Assembly: GCF_900105395.1 (NCBI RefSeq)
Contig: NZ_LT629775.1
Coordinates: 1,116,001 to 1,180,000 of the forward strand
DNA: 64,000 nt
Source: Streptomyces sp. TLI_053
GTDB taxonomy: Bacteria; Actinomycetota; Actinomycetes; Streptomycetales; Streptomycetaceae
Reading direction: 5' to 3'
Under the pieces are notes generated by a model. That model made no database searches. It was not told the DNA's origin and saw only the letters and a program-made list of their open reading frames with translations. Shown here in pieces: positions 23,586 through 32,936 of the stretch. The position numbers and the translations under genes were made by a program. Every line of letters begins with the position of its first letter. Position 1 is the stretch's first letter.

Positions 23586-25241
23586 TCAGGCGCGGCAGGT
23601 CCCGGTGGCCCAGTCGACGGTGGCCGCGGCCTGCGAGTACTTCCACTCCGGCGCCAGAAGCTCGCGGTCGAGCTGGGCGGCGGCGTTGCCGTCCTCGACG
23701 ATGTAGCCGAAGTCCTGCAGCCAGGCCGGGTAGAGGTTCTTCGACCCGATGTAGAAGGCCGAGCCGTCCACCGCGACCAGCTTGTGGTGCAGCGCGTACG
23801 GGTGGCCGTCGGCCCAGGTGGCGGTGGGCGCGGCGCGGAAGGTGGCGAGCTGCAGGTTGCCGCACAGCGCGGCGGCGGCCTTCCCCTTGTCGCCGGTGAG
23901 CGCGGTCAGCCGGGCCTTGAGCAGGTCGCTGATCTCGGCGAGGGACTTGATCTGCGAGTAGCCGCCGCTGCCGACCGCACCCCGGTTGGCCGGGTCGCTG
24001 ACCACGATCCGCACCTTGACCCCGTCGGCGAGCTTGGCCGCGAGGGTGTCGTAGAGGCGGGCGTCGTAGCGGGCCAGCGGCGGGCAGGTGGCGTTGAGGT
24101 CCTGCTGGGAGATCTCGATGTGCTCGCGCGCGCTGCCCACGAGGGCGCGCAGGGCGTTCTCCTCGGGGTTGACCGTCTCGTAGTCGCGGTCGGCGTTGGT
24201 GTTGTCGTGCAGGGTGAGCACGCCGCACCTGGCGTCCGCCGCGCCCGCCACGGGCCCGGGCCGGTACGCGGACCGGGCGTCGACGTCCTTGATGCCGACG
24301 CCGAGGCCGCCGACGGCGATCACCGGGACGCCACCGGTGGCGGCGGCCGGCGGGTTGAGCTCGCGCTCGACCGACGGGCGGCACGCGCCGCCGTCCGAGG
24401 AGGCGAACCACGCGTTGTCGAACACACCGGTGCGCCCGCAGGTCCACTCCCAGAGGGTGTCCAGGTAGCGGCCGGCGGAGGTCGCGGCCGGGCCGTTCAG
24501 CGCGAGGTCGACGTCCGACACGGGGTGGGCGGTGTCGAGGTAGTCGTTCTTCCAGCCGTTGATGCCGCCGGAGATGACGGTGCGTCCGTCGACCACCAGG
24601 ATCTTGGAGTGGTTCCAGGAGAAGGCGGTGCGCGAGGCGGTCATCGAGGCGATGTTGAGGCTGACCGAGGAGGCGGCCGGGCCCAGCTTGGCGACCAGTT
24701 CGTCCCGGTAGCGGGAGGGCAGCACATTGGCGTGGTAGACCGGCGCGGCGCCGACCAGGATCCGTACGACGGGACGGTTCCCGGCCGCGACGGCGGCCTT
24801 CAGACCGGCCACGATCGCGTCCTCGAAGCCGCCCTCGGGGAACGGCGCGAGGGTGGAGATGTCGACCGTGCGGGTCGCGGCGGCGATGTCGGCGGTCGTC
24901 CTCGCGAGCAGGGCGCGGGTGCCGGGCCGGTCGGCGCAGGCGGGGTCGCCCCAGCAGCCGGGCGTCTGGAGCAGCCAGTCGGCCGGGTCGGCGGCGTTCC
25001 CGGCGCCGGGCAGGCTGTTGCCCTCGGTGCGCTGCCACACGGTGCCCTCGAGTCCGGGGGACACCTCCCGCAGGACGCGTTCGACGGCGTCGAGGTGGGT
25101 GGCACCGCCCGGGGCCGCCGGTGCTCCGGAGGCCGCGTGGGCGGGCGCGGTGGGGACGACGGCGAGCAGGGTGGTGGCCGCGGCGGCGGCGAGGGCGGTG
25201 CGCAGCGCGCGACCGGGGCGGCGGGAGCCGGGTCGGGACAC
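23586..25241 (-). CDS. Secreted phospholipase D-family protein
   Basis: A 551-residue secreted enzyme of the PLD superfamily. A Sec/Tat-like signal peptide (Arg-rich start, Ala core, AHAAS) is followed by two HKD half-sites: [17 protein letters not shown] near residue 210 and [17 protein letters not shown] near residue 495. Both keep H-x-K-x4-D and the trailing Gly/Ser, so the active site is complete. Family members hydrolyse or transphosphatidylate phosphatidylcholine; other phosphodiester substrates are possible. The start is GTG 25241 behind AAGGAA. It is divergent from the FabV-like gene across 383 bp. Confidence 0.92.
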   Translation of the reverse strand: MSRPGSRRPGRALRTALAAAAATTLLAVVPTAPAHAASGAPAAPGGATHLDAVERVLREVSPGLEGTVWQRTEGNSLPGAGNAADPADWLLQTPGCWGDPACADRPGTRALLARTTADIAAATRTVDISTLAPFPEGGFEDAIVAGLKAAVAAGNRPVVRILVGAAPVYHANVLPSRYRDELVAKLGPAASSVSLNIASMTASRTAFSWNHSKILVVDGRTVISGGINGWKNDYLDTAHPVSDVDLALNGPAATSAGRYLDTLWEWTCGRTGVFDNAWFASSDGGACRPSVERELNPPAAATGGVPVIAVGGLGVGIKDVDARSAYRPGPVAGAADARCGVLTLHDNTNADRDYETVNPEENALRALVGSAREHIEISQQDLNATCPPLARYDARLYDTLAAKLADGVKVRIVVSDPANRGAVGSGGYSQIKSLAEISDLLKARLTALTGDKGKAAAALCGNLQLATFRAAPTATWADGHPYALHHKLVAVDGSAFYIGSKNLYPAWLQDFGYIVEDGNAAAQLDRELLAPEWKYSQAAATVDWATGTCRA

Positions 25242-25624
25242 GTGATGTTCCTTCAGAGCATGGCGGGCGGTTCGTGGTTCACCCGTCGGACGCTGCAAGA
25301 TTACCCAGAAGTAACTTCCGGTCCAATTTGCACATGACAATGAGCCAGCGGCCGGAATCCCACCCGCCGTTCGGCCCCCGCCACCCGACCCCCGCCGTCC
25401 GTCGGGGACATCACCGCACGTCAGACCGCCGTCGGTGGCCTGCGGCGGCCGACCGCCGCAGCCGGCCCGTGGTGCAAGCTCTCCAAGATCCGCTCATGAT
25501 CGTTGTCCCCGGACACCTCCCGCTTCCCTGTCCCCGCCACCGCAGACTGGCAGGACACCGGCGGCCCCGCCGGACGTCGCACCTCGTTCCCGGCCCACCC
25601 CGGCCGCCCCCAGGACGGACCACC
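25242..25624. other. 383-bp divergent spacer between the PLD and FabV-like genes
   Basis: It contains an AT-rich patch around 25295-25345 (GATTACCCAGAAGTAAC and CAATTTGCACATGACAAT) that probably carries promoters for both directions. I could not define -10/-35 pairs with confidence. The FabV frame is open through this spacer, but the extension lacks family similarity. Confidence 0.5.
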
Positions 25625-26839
25625 ATGACCCCGCGTGTTCTCACTCCCCGCAACCGGGGCTTCCTCTTCCTCGACGCCCACCCGGCGGGCTGCCGGCAGC
25701 TGGTGACCGACATGTGGGAAACCTGCCCCGCGCCGGACCGGCTGCCCGACGGTGACGGACCGGTCGCCCTGGTCATCGGTTCCTCGGCCGGCTACGGCCT
25801 CGCCGCCACCGTCGCCGGGCTCAAGCGGGCCGGTGTCCGCGGGATCGCGGTCTCCTTCGAGAAGGCCCCGACCGAGCGGCGCACCGCCACGGCGGGCTGG
25901 TACCGCACCGCCGCCACCGCCGAGCTCGCCCGCGCGGCCGGCCGGGACCTGGTGTTCCTGAACGGCGACGCCTTCTCCGACCCGGTGAAGGACCAGGTCG
26001 CCGATCTCCTCCAGGAGCGATTCGGCGGCCGGCTGGACCACCTGGTGTACTCCGTCGCGGCGCCCCGCCGCACCGACCCCGACACGGGGACGACCTACGC
26101 CTCCGTGCTCAGGCCGATCGGCGCGGCGAGCCGCACCAGCACCCTGGTCTTCGACGACGAGGGCGCCGCGGAGGTCCGCGAGGTCGAGACCGCGCCGGCC
26201 GGGGGCGACGACGTCGAGCAGACCGTGGCCGTCATGGGCGGCGCGGACTGGGAGCGCTGGATCGACCACCTGGCCGGCCGGGGCCTGCTCGCCGAGGGCT
26301 TCAGCACCGCCGCACTGTCGTACATCGGCTCGCCACTGACGTCCGCGATCTACCGTCGGGGCACCATCGGCGCGGCCAAGATGCACCTGGAGGCCACCGC
26401 CCGGACCCTGGACGAGCGGCTCGGCGCCGCGGTCGGCGGCCGCGCCGTGACCTCCGTCAACGGCGCCGCCGTCACCCAGTCCTCCACCGCCGTCCCCGGC
26501 ATCGCCCTCTACACCGGTCTGCTGCGCGGCGTCCTCGGCGAGCGCATGGTCCCGCCGGTCCACCAGCTCGCCGCCCTGTGGGACGGGCTCACCGGCGCCG
26601 CCCCGCTCGCCCTCGACCCGGAGGGCCGGGTCCGCCTGGACGGCTGGGAACTCGCCGACGCCGTCCAGGCGGCCGTGGCCGAACGCTGGCGGGCCGCCAG
26701 CACGGACACCGTCGCCGGGCTCGCCGACCTGGACTGGTTCCGCGCCGAGGTCCAGCACCTCTACGGGTTCGCCGTGCCGGGCGTCGACTACGCCGCTCCG
26801 GTCGCCACCGACGTCCCCTGGCCCGTTCCCACCGCCTGA
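25625..26839 (+). CDS. fabV: FabV-type trans-2-enoyl-ACP/CoA reductase
   Basis: A 404-residue enzyme of the FabV/TER family, longer than FabI-type SDR reductases. It begins with the family pattern (RNRGFLFLDAHPAGC), has the NAD(P)H loop GSSAGYG at 52-58, and keeps the catalytic Tyr-x8-Lys as Y243 and K252 within AIYRRGTIGAAK. FabV reduces the double bond of trans-2-enoyl-ACP or -CoA in fatty-acid synthesis and is typically insensitive to triclosan. The ATG at 25625 matches the family start. It stands alone and faces an AraC regulator; the last 52 bp of the two genes overlap tail to tail. Confidence 0.93.
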   Translation: MTPRVLTPRNRGFLFLDAHPAGCRQLVTDMWETCPAPDRLPDGDGPVALVIGSSAGYGLAATVAGLKRAGVRGIAVSFEKAPTERRTATAGWYRTAATAELARAAGRDLVFLNGDAFSDPVKDQVADLLQERFGGRLDHLVYSVAAPRRTDPDTGTTYASVLRPIGAASRTSTLVFDDEGAAEVREVETAPAGGDDVEQTVAVMGGADWERWIDHLAGRGLLAEGFSTAALSYIGSPLTSAIYRRGTIGAAKMHLEATARTLDERLGAAVGGRAVTSVNGAAVTQSSTAVPGIALYTGLLRGVLGERMVPPVHQLAALWDGLTGAAPLALDPEGRVRLDGWELADAVQAAVAERWRAASTDTVAGLADLDWFRAEVQHLYGFAVPGVDYAAPVATDVPWPVPTA

Positions 26840-27891
26840 CCGTCCGCACCGGCCGGGCGGTCGGCCCCCGCCCCGGGCCTGTCGTCCGCACCGGCCGGGC
26901 GGTCGGCCCCCGCCCCCGCCCCGACGTCCGCCACGGCCACGGCCCGGTGTTCGCGCGGGGTGATGCCGTACCGCTCGCGGAAGGCGCGGCTGAAGGCCGT
27001 GTGGCTGGAGAAGCCCCAGCGGGCGGCGACCGCCCGCACCGACCGCTCGCCGAGGTCGCGGCGGGCGAGGTCGGCGTGGGACCGCTCCAGCCGACGGCGG
27101 CGCACGGTGGCCGAGACGCTCTCGGGCCGGTCCTCGAACAACGCGTAGAGGGCACGCAGGGACAAGTGGTGACGCTCGGCTATCAGCCGGGGTGTGAGGT
27201 CAGGATCACCGAGGTTGTGCTCGATGAAGGCGAGGACGCGTTCCAGGGTCAGCCTGGCGCGGGCGTCGGCCGGCACCTCGTCCAGGACTCCCAGCTGGTG
27301 GGCCAGACAGGCACCGACCAGATCGACCAGCACCGGTCCGAGACCGGCCAGCTCGTCCTCGGCGCAGTACGGCGCCTGCTCGGCCAGGGTGTTCAGGAAG
27401 CCGGAAAGGATCGCCCCGCTGCCCCGCCGGGCGGGGATGCGCCGGGCGAGCAGCCGGTCCACCCGGTCGGGGCGCAGCGGCACCGCGGACCGGGGGACCT
27501 GGAGCACCAGGGCCCGGACCGGTCCGTCGGCCCGCACGCACTCGGTCACCATCGGCCGTGAGGTGTCCGCCAGCACCATGTCCCCGGCGATCGGCTCCTC
27601 CCGGCCCAGGTGGGAGAGCCGGAAGCAGCCGCGCGACACCAGGGTCAGCTGGTAGTCCTCGGGATCGCCCTGCCGGACGTGTGCCGCCGAGCGCCGCGCC
27701 ACGATCGGCGAGTAGGCGAACGACGCCATCCGGACCGGCCCCAGCTCCACGCCCGCGATGTCGGCGTGGAAGTCGCCGACGTGGTCCGAGCTGACGGACA
27801 ACGGCATCACCTCGGTGGCGACGGCCTCCCGGAACCACTCGAACCGGTCCGCCGCCGGTACGACGGCCGCCGACACGCTGGACCACCCCAT
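26788..27891 (-). CDS. AraC-family transcriptional regulator
   Basis: A 367-residue regulator. Residues ~10-190 resemble the AraC-binding-like N-terminal domain (WFREAVATEVMPL, then YQLTLVSRGCFRLSHLGRE), and ~215-315 carry two HTH motifs (LTPRLIAERHHLSLRALYALFE and RAVAARWGFSSHTAFSRAFRERYG, TPREHR). The last ~45 residues are a Gly/Ala/Asp/Arg/Pro tail built from a DNA repeat and overlapping the convergent fabV end, so the stop codon seems to have been lost and replaced further on. Start ATG 27891 has a GGGGGG ribosome-binding site. It may regulate fabV, but no operator was identified. Confidence 0.88.
   Translation of the reverse strand: MGWSSVSAAVVPAADRFEWFREAVATEVMPLSVSSDHVGDFHADIAGVELGPVRMASFAYSPIVARRSAAHVRQGDPEDYQLTLVSRGCFRLSHLGREEPIAGDMVLADTSRPMVTECVRADGPVRALVLQVPRSAVPLRPDRVDRLLARRIPARRGSGAILSGFLNTLAEQAPYCAEDELAGLGPVLVDLVGACLAHQLGVLDEVPADARARLTLERVLAFIEHNLGDPDLTPRLIAERHHLSLRALYALFEDRPESVSATVRRRRLERSHADLARRDLGERSVRAVAARWGFSSHTAFSRAFRERYGITPREHRAVAVADVGAGAGADRPAGADDRPGAGADRPAGADGQAVGTGQGTSVATGAA
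26841..26916. repeat. 34-bp direct repeat at the fabV / AraC junction
   Basis: A 34-bp sequence at 26841-26874 is repeated exactly at 26883-26916. It encodes the GAGADRPAGAD repeats of the AraC regulator tail and starts two bases after the fabV stop. Confidence 0.9.
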
Positions 27892-28027
27892 GAGACCCCC
27901 CACCGCTGCGCCGTGTCGGGTCGCCGATCGCCCGGCCCCCCGACCTCGGACGACGACCTCCGTCGCCGTCCACCCATGATCCACCACGGCCCGCCGCCGC
28001 GCGGGCGGGAGGTCACGGGAGGTCACG

Positions 28028-28058
<31 letters not shown>

Positions 28059-28080
28059 GCCGGCCGCGGGAGCCGGGAGG

Positions 28081-28122
28081 CCGGGTGCGGGCCGCCGCCG
28101 GGGGGCGGCGGACCGCACCCGG
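28081..28122 (-). terminator. htpG terminator
   Basis: A 19-bp stem with one mismatch (CCGGGTGCGG arm at 28081, CCGCACCCGG arm ending 28122) and a GGGG loop, five bases past the htpG stop. Confidence 0.8.
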
Positions 28123-28127
28123 GTGCC

Positions 28128-30095
28128 CTACAGACCCCGCGTCAGGTGGGTGGTGAGCAGCCGGGTGAAGCGGGCCGGGTCGGGCAGGTCACCGCCCTCG
28201 GCGAGCAGCGCGCCGCCGTACACCAGCTCGGCGATCTCGGTCAGCGCCGGGTTCGCCGGGTCCGCCGCGTGCGAGGTGCGCAGGGCGGTGATCAGCGGGT
28301 GGCCGGGGTTGAGCTCCAGGGTGCGCCGGACCGGGGGCATCTCCTGCCCGGTCGCCCGGAACATCTTCTCCAGGGTCGGGGAGATGTCGTCGGCGTCACC
28401 GACGATGCAGGCCGCCGAGGTGGTCAGCCGCGAGGACAGCCGGACCTGCTTCACCTGCTCGGACAGCGCCGAGGTCAGCCAGGGCAGCAGCTCGGCGAAG
28501 TCCTGCTCGCGCCGCGTCCGCTCGGCCTCGGCCTCCTGGTCCGCGCCGGCCGCGTCGTCCAGGTCGACCTGGCCCTTGGCGATGGACTGGAAGCGGTGGC
28601 CGTCGAAGGCGGGGATCCGGTCGGCCCAGATCTCGTCGATCGGGTCGCTGAGGACGAGCACCTCGTAACCCTTGGCGGTGAACGCCTCCATGTGCGGGGA
28701 GTTCTCCACCGCGGTCCGGGTCTCGCCGGTCAGGTAGTAGATCGCCTCCTGCCCCTCCTTCATCCGCTCCACGTAGGCACGCAGGGTGGTGGGCCGCTCG
28801 GCGTCGTGGGTGGAGGGGAGCGACAGCAGCTCCAGCAGGGCCTGGGAGTTGTCGGGGTCCTCGACCAGCCCCTCCTTCAGCGCCCGGCCGAACTGGTCCC
28901 AGAGCTTGGCGTAGCGCTCGGCGTCGTTCGCCTGCACGGTCTTGAGCGCGCCGAGGACCTTCTTGACCAGCCGCCGACGCACGGCCTGGATCTGGCGGTC
29001 GTGCTGAAGGATCTCCCGCGAGATGTTCAGCGACAGGTCGTGGGCGTCCACCACTCCCTTGACGAAGCGCAGGTAGTTCGGCATCAGCGCTTCGCAGTCG
29101 TCCATGATGAACACCCGCTTGACGTACAGCTGCACGCCGCGCTTGGTCTCGCGCGAGAACAGGTCGAACGGTGCCTGCGCGGGGACGAAGAGCAGCGCCT
29201 CGTACTCGAAGGTGCCCTCGGCGCGCATGTGGATGGTCTCGGCGGGGGCGAGCCAGTCGTGGCTGATCTGCTGGTAGAACTCGGTGTACTCGGCCTCGGT
29301 GACCTCGCTGCGGGGCCGGGCCCAGAGCGCCTTCATCGAGTTGAGGGTCTCGACGACGGGCTCCGCGGCGGCGTCCCCGCCGGTCCCGCCCTCCTCGGCG
29401 TCCTCCGCGGCCTGGCCGGCCTGGGCGGCCGCGGTGCCCTCGGCGGCCATCCGGATCGGCCAGCGGATGAAGTCCGAGTACTGCTTGACGATCTGGCGGA
29501 TCTTCCACCCGGCCAGGTAGTCGGCCAGACCGTCCTCGCCGTCCACCGGCTTGAGGTGCAGCGTGACCGAGGTCCCCACCGGCAGGCCGTCGACGGCCTG
29601 GAGCTCGTAGGTGCCCTCGCCGTCGGACTCCCACTGGGTACCGGCGTCGGTACCGGCCCGCCGGGTGCGCAGGGTGACCTTGTCGGCCACCATGAACGCC
29701 GAGTAGAAGCCGACGCCGAACTGTCCGATCAGGCTCTGCGCGGCGGCGGCGTCCTGGGACTCCTTGATCTTCTCCAGCAGGCCGGCGGTGCCGGACTTGG
29801 CGATGGTGCCGATCAGGTCGACCAGGTCGTCCCGGCTCATACCGATGCCGTTGTCACGGACGGTCAGCGTGCGGGCCTCGCGGTCGACCTCCAGCGCGAC
29901 GTGCAGGTCCGAGGTGTCGGCCCCGACGGTGGAGCCGGCCAGCGACTCCAGTCGCAGCTTGTCCAACGCGTCGGAGGCGTTGGAGATCAGCTCCCGCAGG
30001 AAGATGTCCTTGTTCGAGTAGATCGAGTGGATCACCAGCCGGAGCAACTGCCTGGTCTCGGCCTGGAATTCCAGCGTCTCGACACTACTGGCCAC
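28128..30095 (-). CDS. htpG: Hsp90 chaperone HtpG
   Basis: A 655-residue Hsp90. The N-terminal GHKL ATPase shows LRELISNASDALDKLR, DNGIGMSRDDL and GQFGVGFYSAF; the middle domain has the catalytic-loop region SREILQHDRQIQAVRRRLVKK; the C-terminal dimerisation domain follows. A ~30-residue acidic, Ala/Gly/Glu-rich insertion after RWPIRMA lies where the charged linker joins the N and middle domains. Start GTG 30095 behind AAAGGGG. It ends without an MEEVD tail, as expected in bacteria. Its separation from the Hsp70-like operon by 7.6 kb gives no reason to link the two. Confidence 0.96.
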   Translation of the reverse strand: MASSVETLEFQAETRQLLRLVIHSIYSNKDIFLRELISNASDALDKLRLESLAGSTVGADTSDLHVALEVDREARTLTVRDNGIGMSRDDLVDLIGTIAKSGTAGLLEKIKESQDAAAAQSLIGQFGVGFYSAFMVADKVTLRTRRAGTDAGTQWESDGEGTYELQAVDGLPVGTSVTLHLKPVDGEDGLADYLAGWKIRQIVKQYSDFIRWPIRMAAEGTAAAQAGQAAEDAEEGGTGGDAAAEPVVETLNSMKALWARPRSEVTEAEYTEFYQQISHDWLAPAETIHMRAEGTFEYEALLFVPAQAPFDLFSRETKRGVQLYVKRVFIMDDCEALMPNYLRFVKGVVDAHDLSLNISREILQHDRQIQAVRRRLVKKVLGALKTVQANDAERYAKLWDQFGRALKEGLVEDPDNSQALLELLSLPSTHDAERPTTLRAYVERMKEGQEAIYYLTGETRTAVENSPHMEAFTAKGYEVLVLSDPIDEIWADRIPAFDGHRFQSIAKGQVDLDDAAGADQEAEAERTRREQDFAELLPWLTSALSEQVKQVRLSSRLTTSAACIVGDADDISPTLEKMFRATGQEMPPVRRTLELNPGHPLITALRTSHAADPANPALTEIAELVYGGALLAEGGDLPDPARFTRLLTTHLTRGL

Positions 30096-30309
30096 TCTGG
30101 GGCCCCTTTCAGCACGACAGCATGACGGTCTTGAGGGTATTGACGGTACTGACGTCGCCCACGTCGCCCCGTCGACGACGGTGGCGACGGTGACGACGGA
30201 CCGACACCGTGCGGCTCCGCACGGAGACGTACCGGCCACCGGAATCGTAGGCCCTCCGCCCGGCGCGCCGGAGCGGAGCAGGGGCGGCGGCGGACCGTAC
30301 CGTCGGCGC

Positions 30310-31161
30310 ATGTCCTTCGGCCTGCTCGCGGCCCTGGCCGCCGCCCTGCTCACCGGCTCCGCCACCGTGCTCCAGGCGGTCGGGGCCCGCCGTGCCTCGG
30401 CCGGGCTGCCGCCCGGCGGGGCGGCGGCGCTCGCCGGGGCGTTCCGGCAGTGGCCGTTCCTGGTGGGCGTCGGGATGGACATGCTCGGCTTCGGCGCCGA
30501 ACTCCTCGCCCTGGAGCGGCTCCCGCTGTACGAGGTCGAGGCGGTGCTGGCCTCCGCCCTCGCCGTGACCGCCGTCGGCGCCGCCCGGGTGCTGCACGTG
30601 CGGCTGCGGCGCAGCGAGTGGGCCGGGGTGGCGGCGGTCTGCGCGGGGCTGTGCGTGCTCGCCGTGAGCGCCGGGCGGGACGGGCCCGGCCACGGCGGCA
30701 CGGGGCTGCGGCTCGGTGCGCTGCTCGTCTCGCTGCTGCTGATCGGTGCGGGTTGGGCCGTGGTCCGCTTCACCGACCACCGCCGGGCGCCGCTGCTGGG
30801 TCTGGTGGCGGGTCTCCAGTTCGGCGTGGTCGGCGTCGCCGTCCGGGTCCTGCCCGACCCCCGGCTGCCGGACCTGCTCACCGAACCCTCCGCCTACGCG
30901 GTCGCCCTGGCCGGGCTCGGCGGTTTCGCCGCCCTCACCTCGGCCATGCAGACCGGGTCGGTCACGGCCGCGACCGCCGCCATGGTCCTCGGCGAGACCC
31001 TGGGGCCGGCGGTCGTCGGTGTCCTCCTCCTCGGTGACCACACCCGCCACGACCTCACCCCGCTCGCCGTGCTGGGCTTCGCCGCCGCTGTCCTCGGCGC
31101 CCTCACCCTGGCCCGCTTCGGCGACGCCGAACAGCCCGCCACCGCCGGCCCGGCGGGCTGA
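30310..31161 (+). CDS. DMT-type integral membrane protein (EamA-like)
   Basis: A 283-residue membrane protein with about nine hydrophobic segments in two halves, the layout of drug/metabolite transporters of the DMT superfamily. The N-terminal MSFGLLAALAAALLTGSATVLQAVGAR and the C-terminal half with SAMQTGSVTAATAAMVLGETLGPAVVGVLLLGD fit the multidrug-resistance-like EamA group often found in actinomycetes. Substrate unknown. It is divergent from htpG and has no obvious operon partner. No strong ribosome-binding site precedes the ATG. Confidence 0.8.
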   Translation: MSFGLLAALAAALLTGSATVLQAVGARRASAGLPPGGAAALAGAFRQWPFLVGVGMDMLGFGAELLALERLPLYEVEAVLASALAVTAVGAARVLHVRLRRSEWAGVAAVCAGLCVLAVSAGRDGPGHGGTGLRLGALLVSLLLIGAGWAVVRFTDHRRAPLLGLVAGLQFGVVGVAVRVLPDPRLPDLLTEPSAYAVALAGLGGFAALTSAMQTGSVTAATAAMVLGETLGPAVVGVLLLGDHTRHDLTPLAVLGFAAAVLGALTLARFGDAEQPATAGPAG

Positions 31162-31240
31162 CGACGGGCGGGCCGTCCGGTGTCGCCGCGCCCTGCCGGC
31201 CCGCTCGGCCCGCCGTCGAAAAGATTCCCGGGACTCGGTC

Positions 31241-31269
31241 GCAACCTGCGCGGGACCCGCCCGTCCTTA
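31241..31269 (+). promoter_or_regulatory. ECF-sigma-like promoter of paralogue 1
   Basis: GCAACC (31241-31246), 15-bp spacer, CGTCCTTA (31262-31269). The same arrangement precedes paralogue 2. The AAC-type -35 and CGTC -10 match the pattern of ECF sigma factors such as streptomycete sigma-E. A start a few bases downstream would put the leader hairpin at the 5' end of the mRNA. Confidence 0.5.
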
Positions 31270-31275
31270 GGAGTA

Positions 31276-31295
31276 CAGGCCACCGGAACGGCCTG
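31276..31295 (+). promoter_or_regulatory. Conserved leader hairpin 1
   Basis: CAGGCC / GGCCTG, perfect 6-bp stem with an 8-nt loop, followed by CACACC and the ribosome-binding site. Its counterparts precede the other two paralogues, with the stem kept by paired base changes. Confidence 0.6.
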
Positions 31296-31325
31296 CGGCA
31301 CACCACCCTCCTGGGGAGAACAACC

Positions 31326-32648
31326 ATGCGAGCCCGCTCCGCCATGACCACCGCCGCACTCACGGCGCTGGTCCTGACCCTGCCCGTCACCACTGCCTCG
31401 GCCGCCCCGGCCCCGGCCCCGGCCCCGGCCCCCGGAGCGACACCCGGCACCGCGTCCACCGGCACCGGTGGGGCCACCGCCCCGGCCGGCTTCGTGTCGC
31501 TCGGCATCCGGCGGCTGCTCGACACCCGCAGCTACCGGGAGAACCCGGCCGGGGCGGCGCGCAAGCTCCAGCCCGGGGAGAACTTCGCCGTCCCGCTCTC
31601 CGCCTGGAAGTCCCACCCCCCGCGCGAGATCCCGACCGTCCCGGCGGACGCCACCGCCGTGGTGGTCAACGTGACGGCCACCAACCCCACCGAGGACGGC
31701 TACCTCACCGTCCGCCGGAACGTCGACCGGCCGGGTGCACCGGCCACCTCCACGCTGAACTTCAAGGCCGGCGAGACCGTCTCCAACACGGTCACCGTCG
31801 CGGTCGACCCGCGCGGGGCGGGCACCAGCCCGCAGATCAGCGTCTACAACAACGCGGGCACCACCGACGTCGTGGTCGACGTCCTCGGCTACTACGCGCC
31901 GAGCACGTCGACCCGGACGGCCGACCGGTACGACACCGTCCGGCCGGTCCGGATCACCGACACCCGGACCGAGGGGGGACGGCTCCGCTGGGGCAGCGTC
32001 GTGACCGCGGGCGTCGCCCGGGACTCCCTCGGCACCTACGAGGCCACGTCGGTGCTCCTGAACGTCACAGCCGTCGACCCGTCGACCGAGGGCTTCCTGG
32101 TCGCCTACCCCTCCGGCAGCGACCTGCCGATCGAGGGCTCCCACCTGAACTACGGGCCCGGCCGGACCGTCGCCAACCAGGTCGTGGTCCCGGTCGGCCC
32201 GGACGGGAACATCAACCTCTTCAACACCGGCTCCACCGACCTCGTCATCGACGTCATCGGCTACTACGGCCCCTGGGCGCACGACCTCTACAGCGCGGTG
32301 ACCGAGCAGACCCGGCTGCTGGACACCCGCTACGACGGCGGCCAGCCCGCCTTCAGCACCCGCCGGCTGCCGGTGACGGGTACCGCCGGGGTCCCGGAGA
32401 ACGCCACCTCCGTGACGATGAACATGACCGTCACCGAGCCACAGGCCGACGGGCACCTGGAGGTCTACCCGGCCGACCAGGGCGGCCGGCCCGGCACGTC
32501 GAACCTCAACTTCAACGCCGGCCGGACGGTGGCCAACGGCGTCACCACCGACCAGGGCGGCGTCCAGCACGCCGTGGACGTCTACCACCACTCCGCCGGC
32601 CCGAGCCAGCTGATCGCCGACCTGACGGGCTACTTCGTCGAGGGCTGA
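31326..32648 (+). CDS. Secreted triple-repeat LDTR protein, paralogue 1
   Basis: A 440-residue secreted protein. A Sec signal peptide (MRARSAMTTAALTALVL to ASA) is followed by an Ala-Pro linker made from a GCCCCG hexamer repeat. The rest is three tandem ~125-residue modules. Each opens with (L/T)DTR, contains a core like VVVNVTATNPTEDGYLTV and a serine/asparagine-rich strand such as STLNFKAGETVSNTVTV, and closes with DVxGYY or DLTGYF. The modules look all-beta and are common in actinomycete exported proteins of unknown role. No catalytic residues are apparent; carbohydrate or wall binding is plausible. First of three adjacent paralogues. Confidence 0.85.
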   Translation: MRARSAMTTAALTALVLTLPVTTASAAPAPAPAPAPGATPGTASTGTGGATAPAGFVSLGIRRLLDTRSYRENPAGAARKLQPGENFAVPLSAWKSHPPREIPTVPADATAVVVNVTATNPTEDGYLTVRRNVDRPGAPATSTLNFKAGETVSNTVTVAVDPRGAGTSPQISVYNNAGTTDVVVDVLGYYAPSTSTRTADRYDTVRPVRITDTRTEGGRLRWGSVVTAGVARDSLGTYEATSVLLNVTAVDPSTEGFLVAYPSGSDLPIEGSHLNYGPGRTVANQVVVPVGPDGNINLFNTGSTDLVIDVIGYYGPWAHDLYSAVTEQTRLLDTRYDGGQPAFSTRRLPVTGTAGVPENATSVTMNMTVTEPQADGHLEVYPADQGGRPGTSNLNFNAGRTVANGVTTDQGGVQHAVDVYHHSAGPSQLIADLTGYFVEG

Positions 32649-32659
32649 CGGGTACTCGG

Positions 32660-32694
32660 CGCCGCCCTTCCCGCCTGGCACGGGGAGGGCGGCG
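32660..32694 (+). terminator. Terminator of paralogue 1
   Basis: A 13-bp stem with a single G-T pair (32660-32672 and 32682-32694) and a 9-nt loop, shortly after the stop codon. Confidence 0.75.
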
Positions 32695-32849
32695 GCGCTG
32701 CGGACAGGACCACCGGCCGCTCTTCTCCGACAGGTCGTCATAATTCGGACAGCAAAAGCGCATCCGCGCCCGCGAAGGGGATATTCCCACCCGGTTTGCC
32801 GGGTTTGCGGAGCCCCGGATCCGCGGCCGAAAATTCCCCGGAATTCCTC

Positions 32850-32879
32850 GCAACCGATGCGCCGGACCGGCCGTCCATA
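32850..32879 (+). promoter_or_regulatory. ECF-sigma-like promoter of paralogue 2
   Basis: GCAACC (32850-32855), 16-bp spacer, CGTCCATA (32872-32879), in sequence alignable with the paralogue 1 upstream region from the GAAAA-TTCCC block onwards. Confidence 0.5.
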
Positions 32880-32883
32880 GGAA

Positions 32884-32907
32884 TGCAGGCCAGGGGGATG
32901 GCCTGCA
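32884..32907 (+). promoter_or_regulatory. Conserved leader hairpin 2
   Basis: TGCAGGCC / GGCCTGCA, a perfect 8-bp stem with an 8-nt loop, followed by CACACC and GGGGGGAA before the ATG at 32937. Confidence 0.6.
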
Positions 32908-32936
32908 ACACACCAATCCTTGGGGGGAATTCACTC

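Noticed and set aside
28128-30095. Link between htpG and the Hsp70-like operon as one chaperone locus
   Set aside because: They are separated by 7.6 kb of unrelated genes, and htpG has its own start region and terminator.
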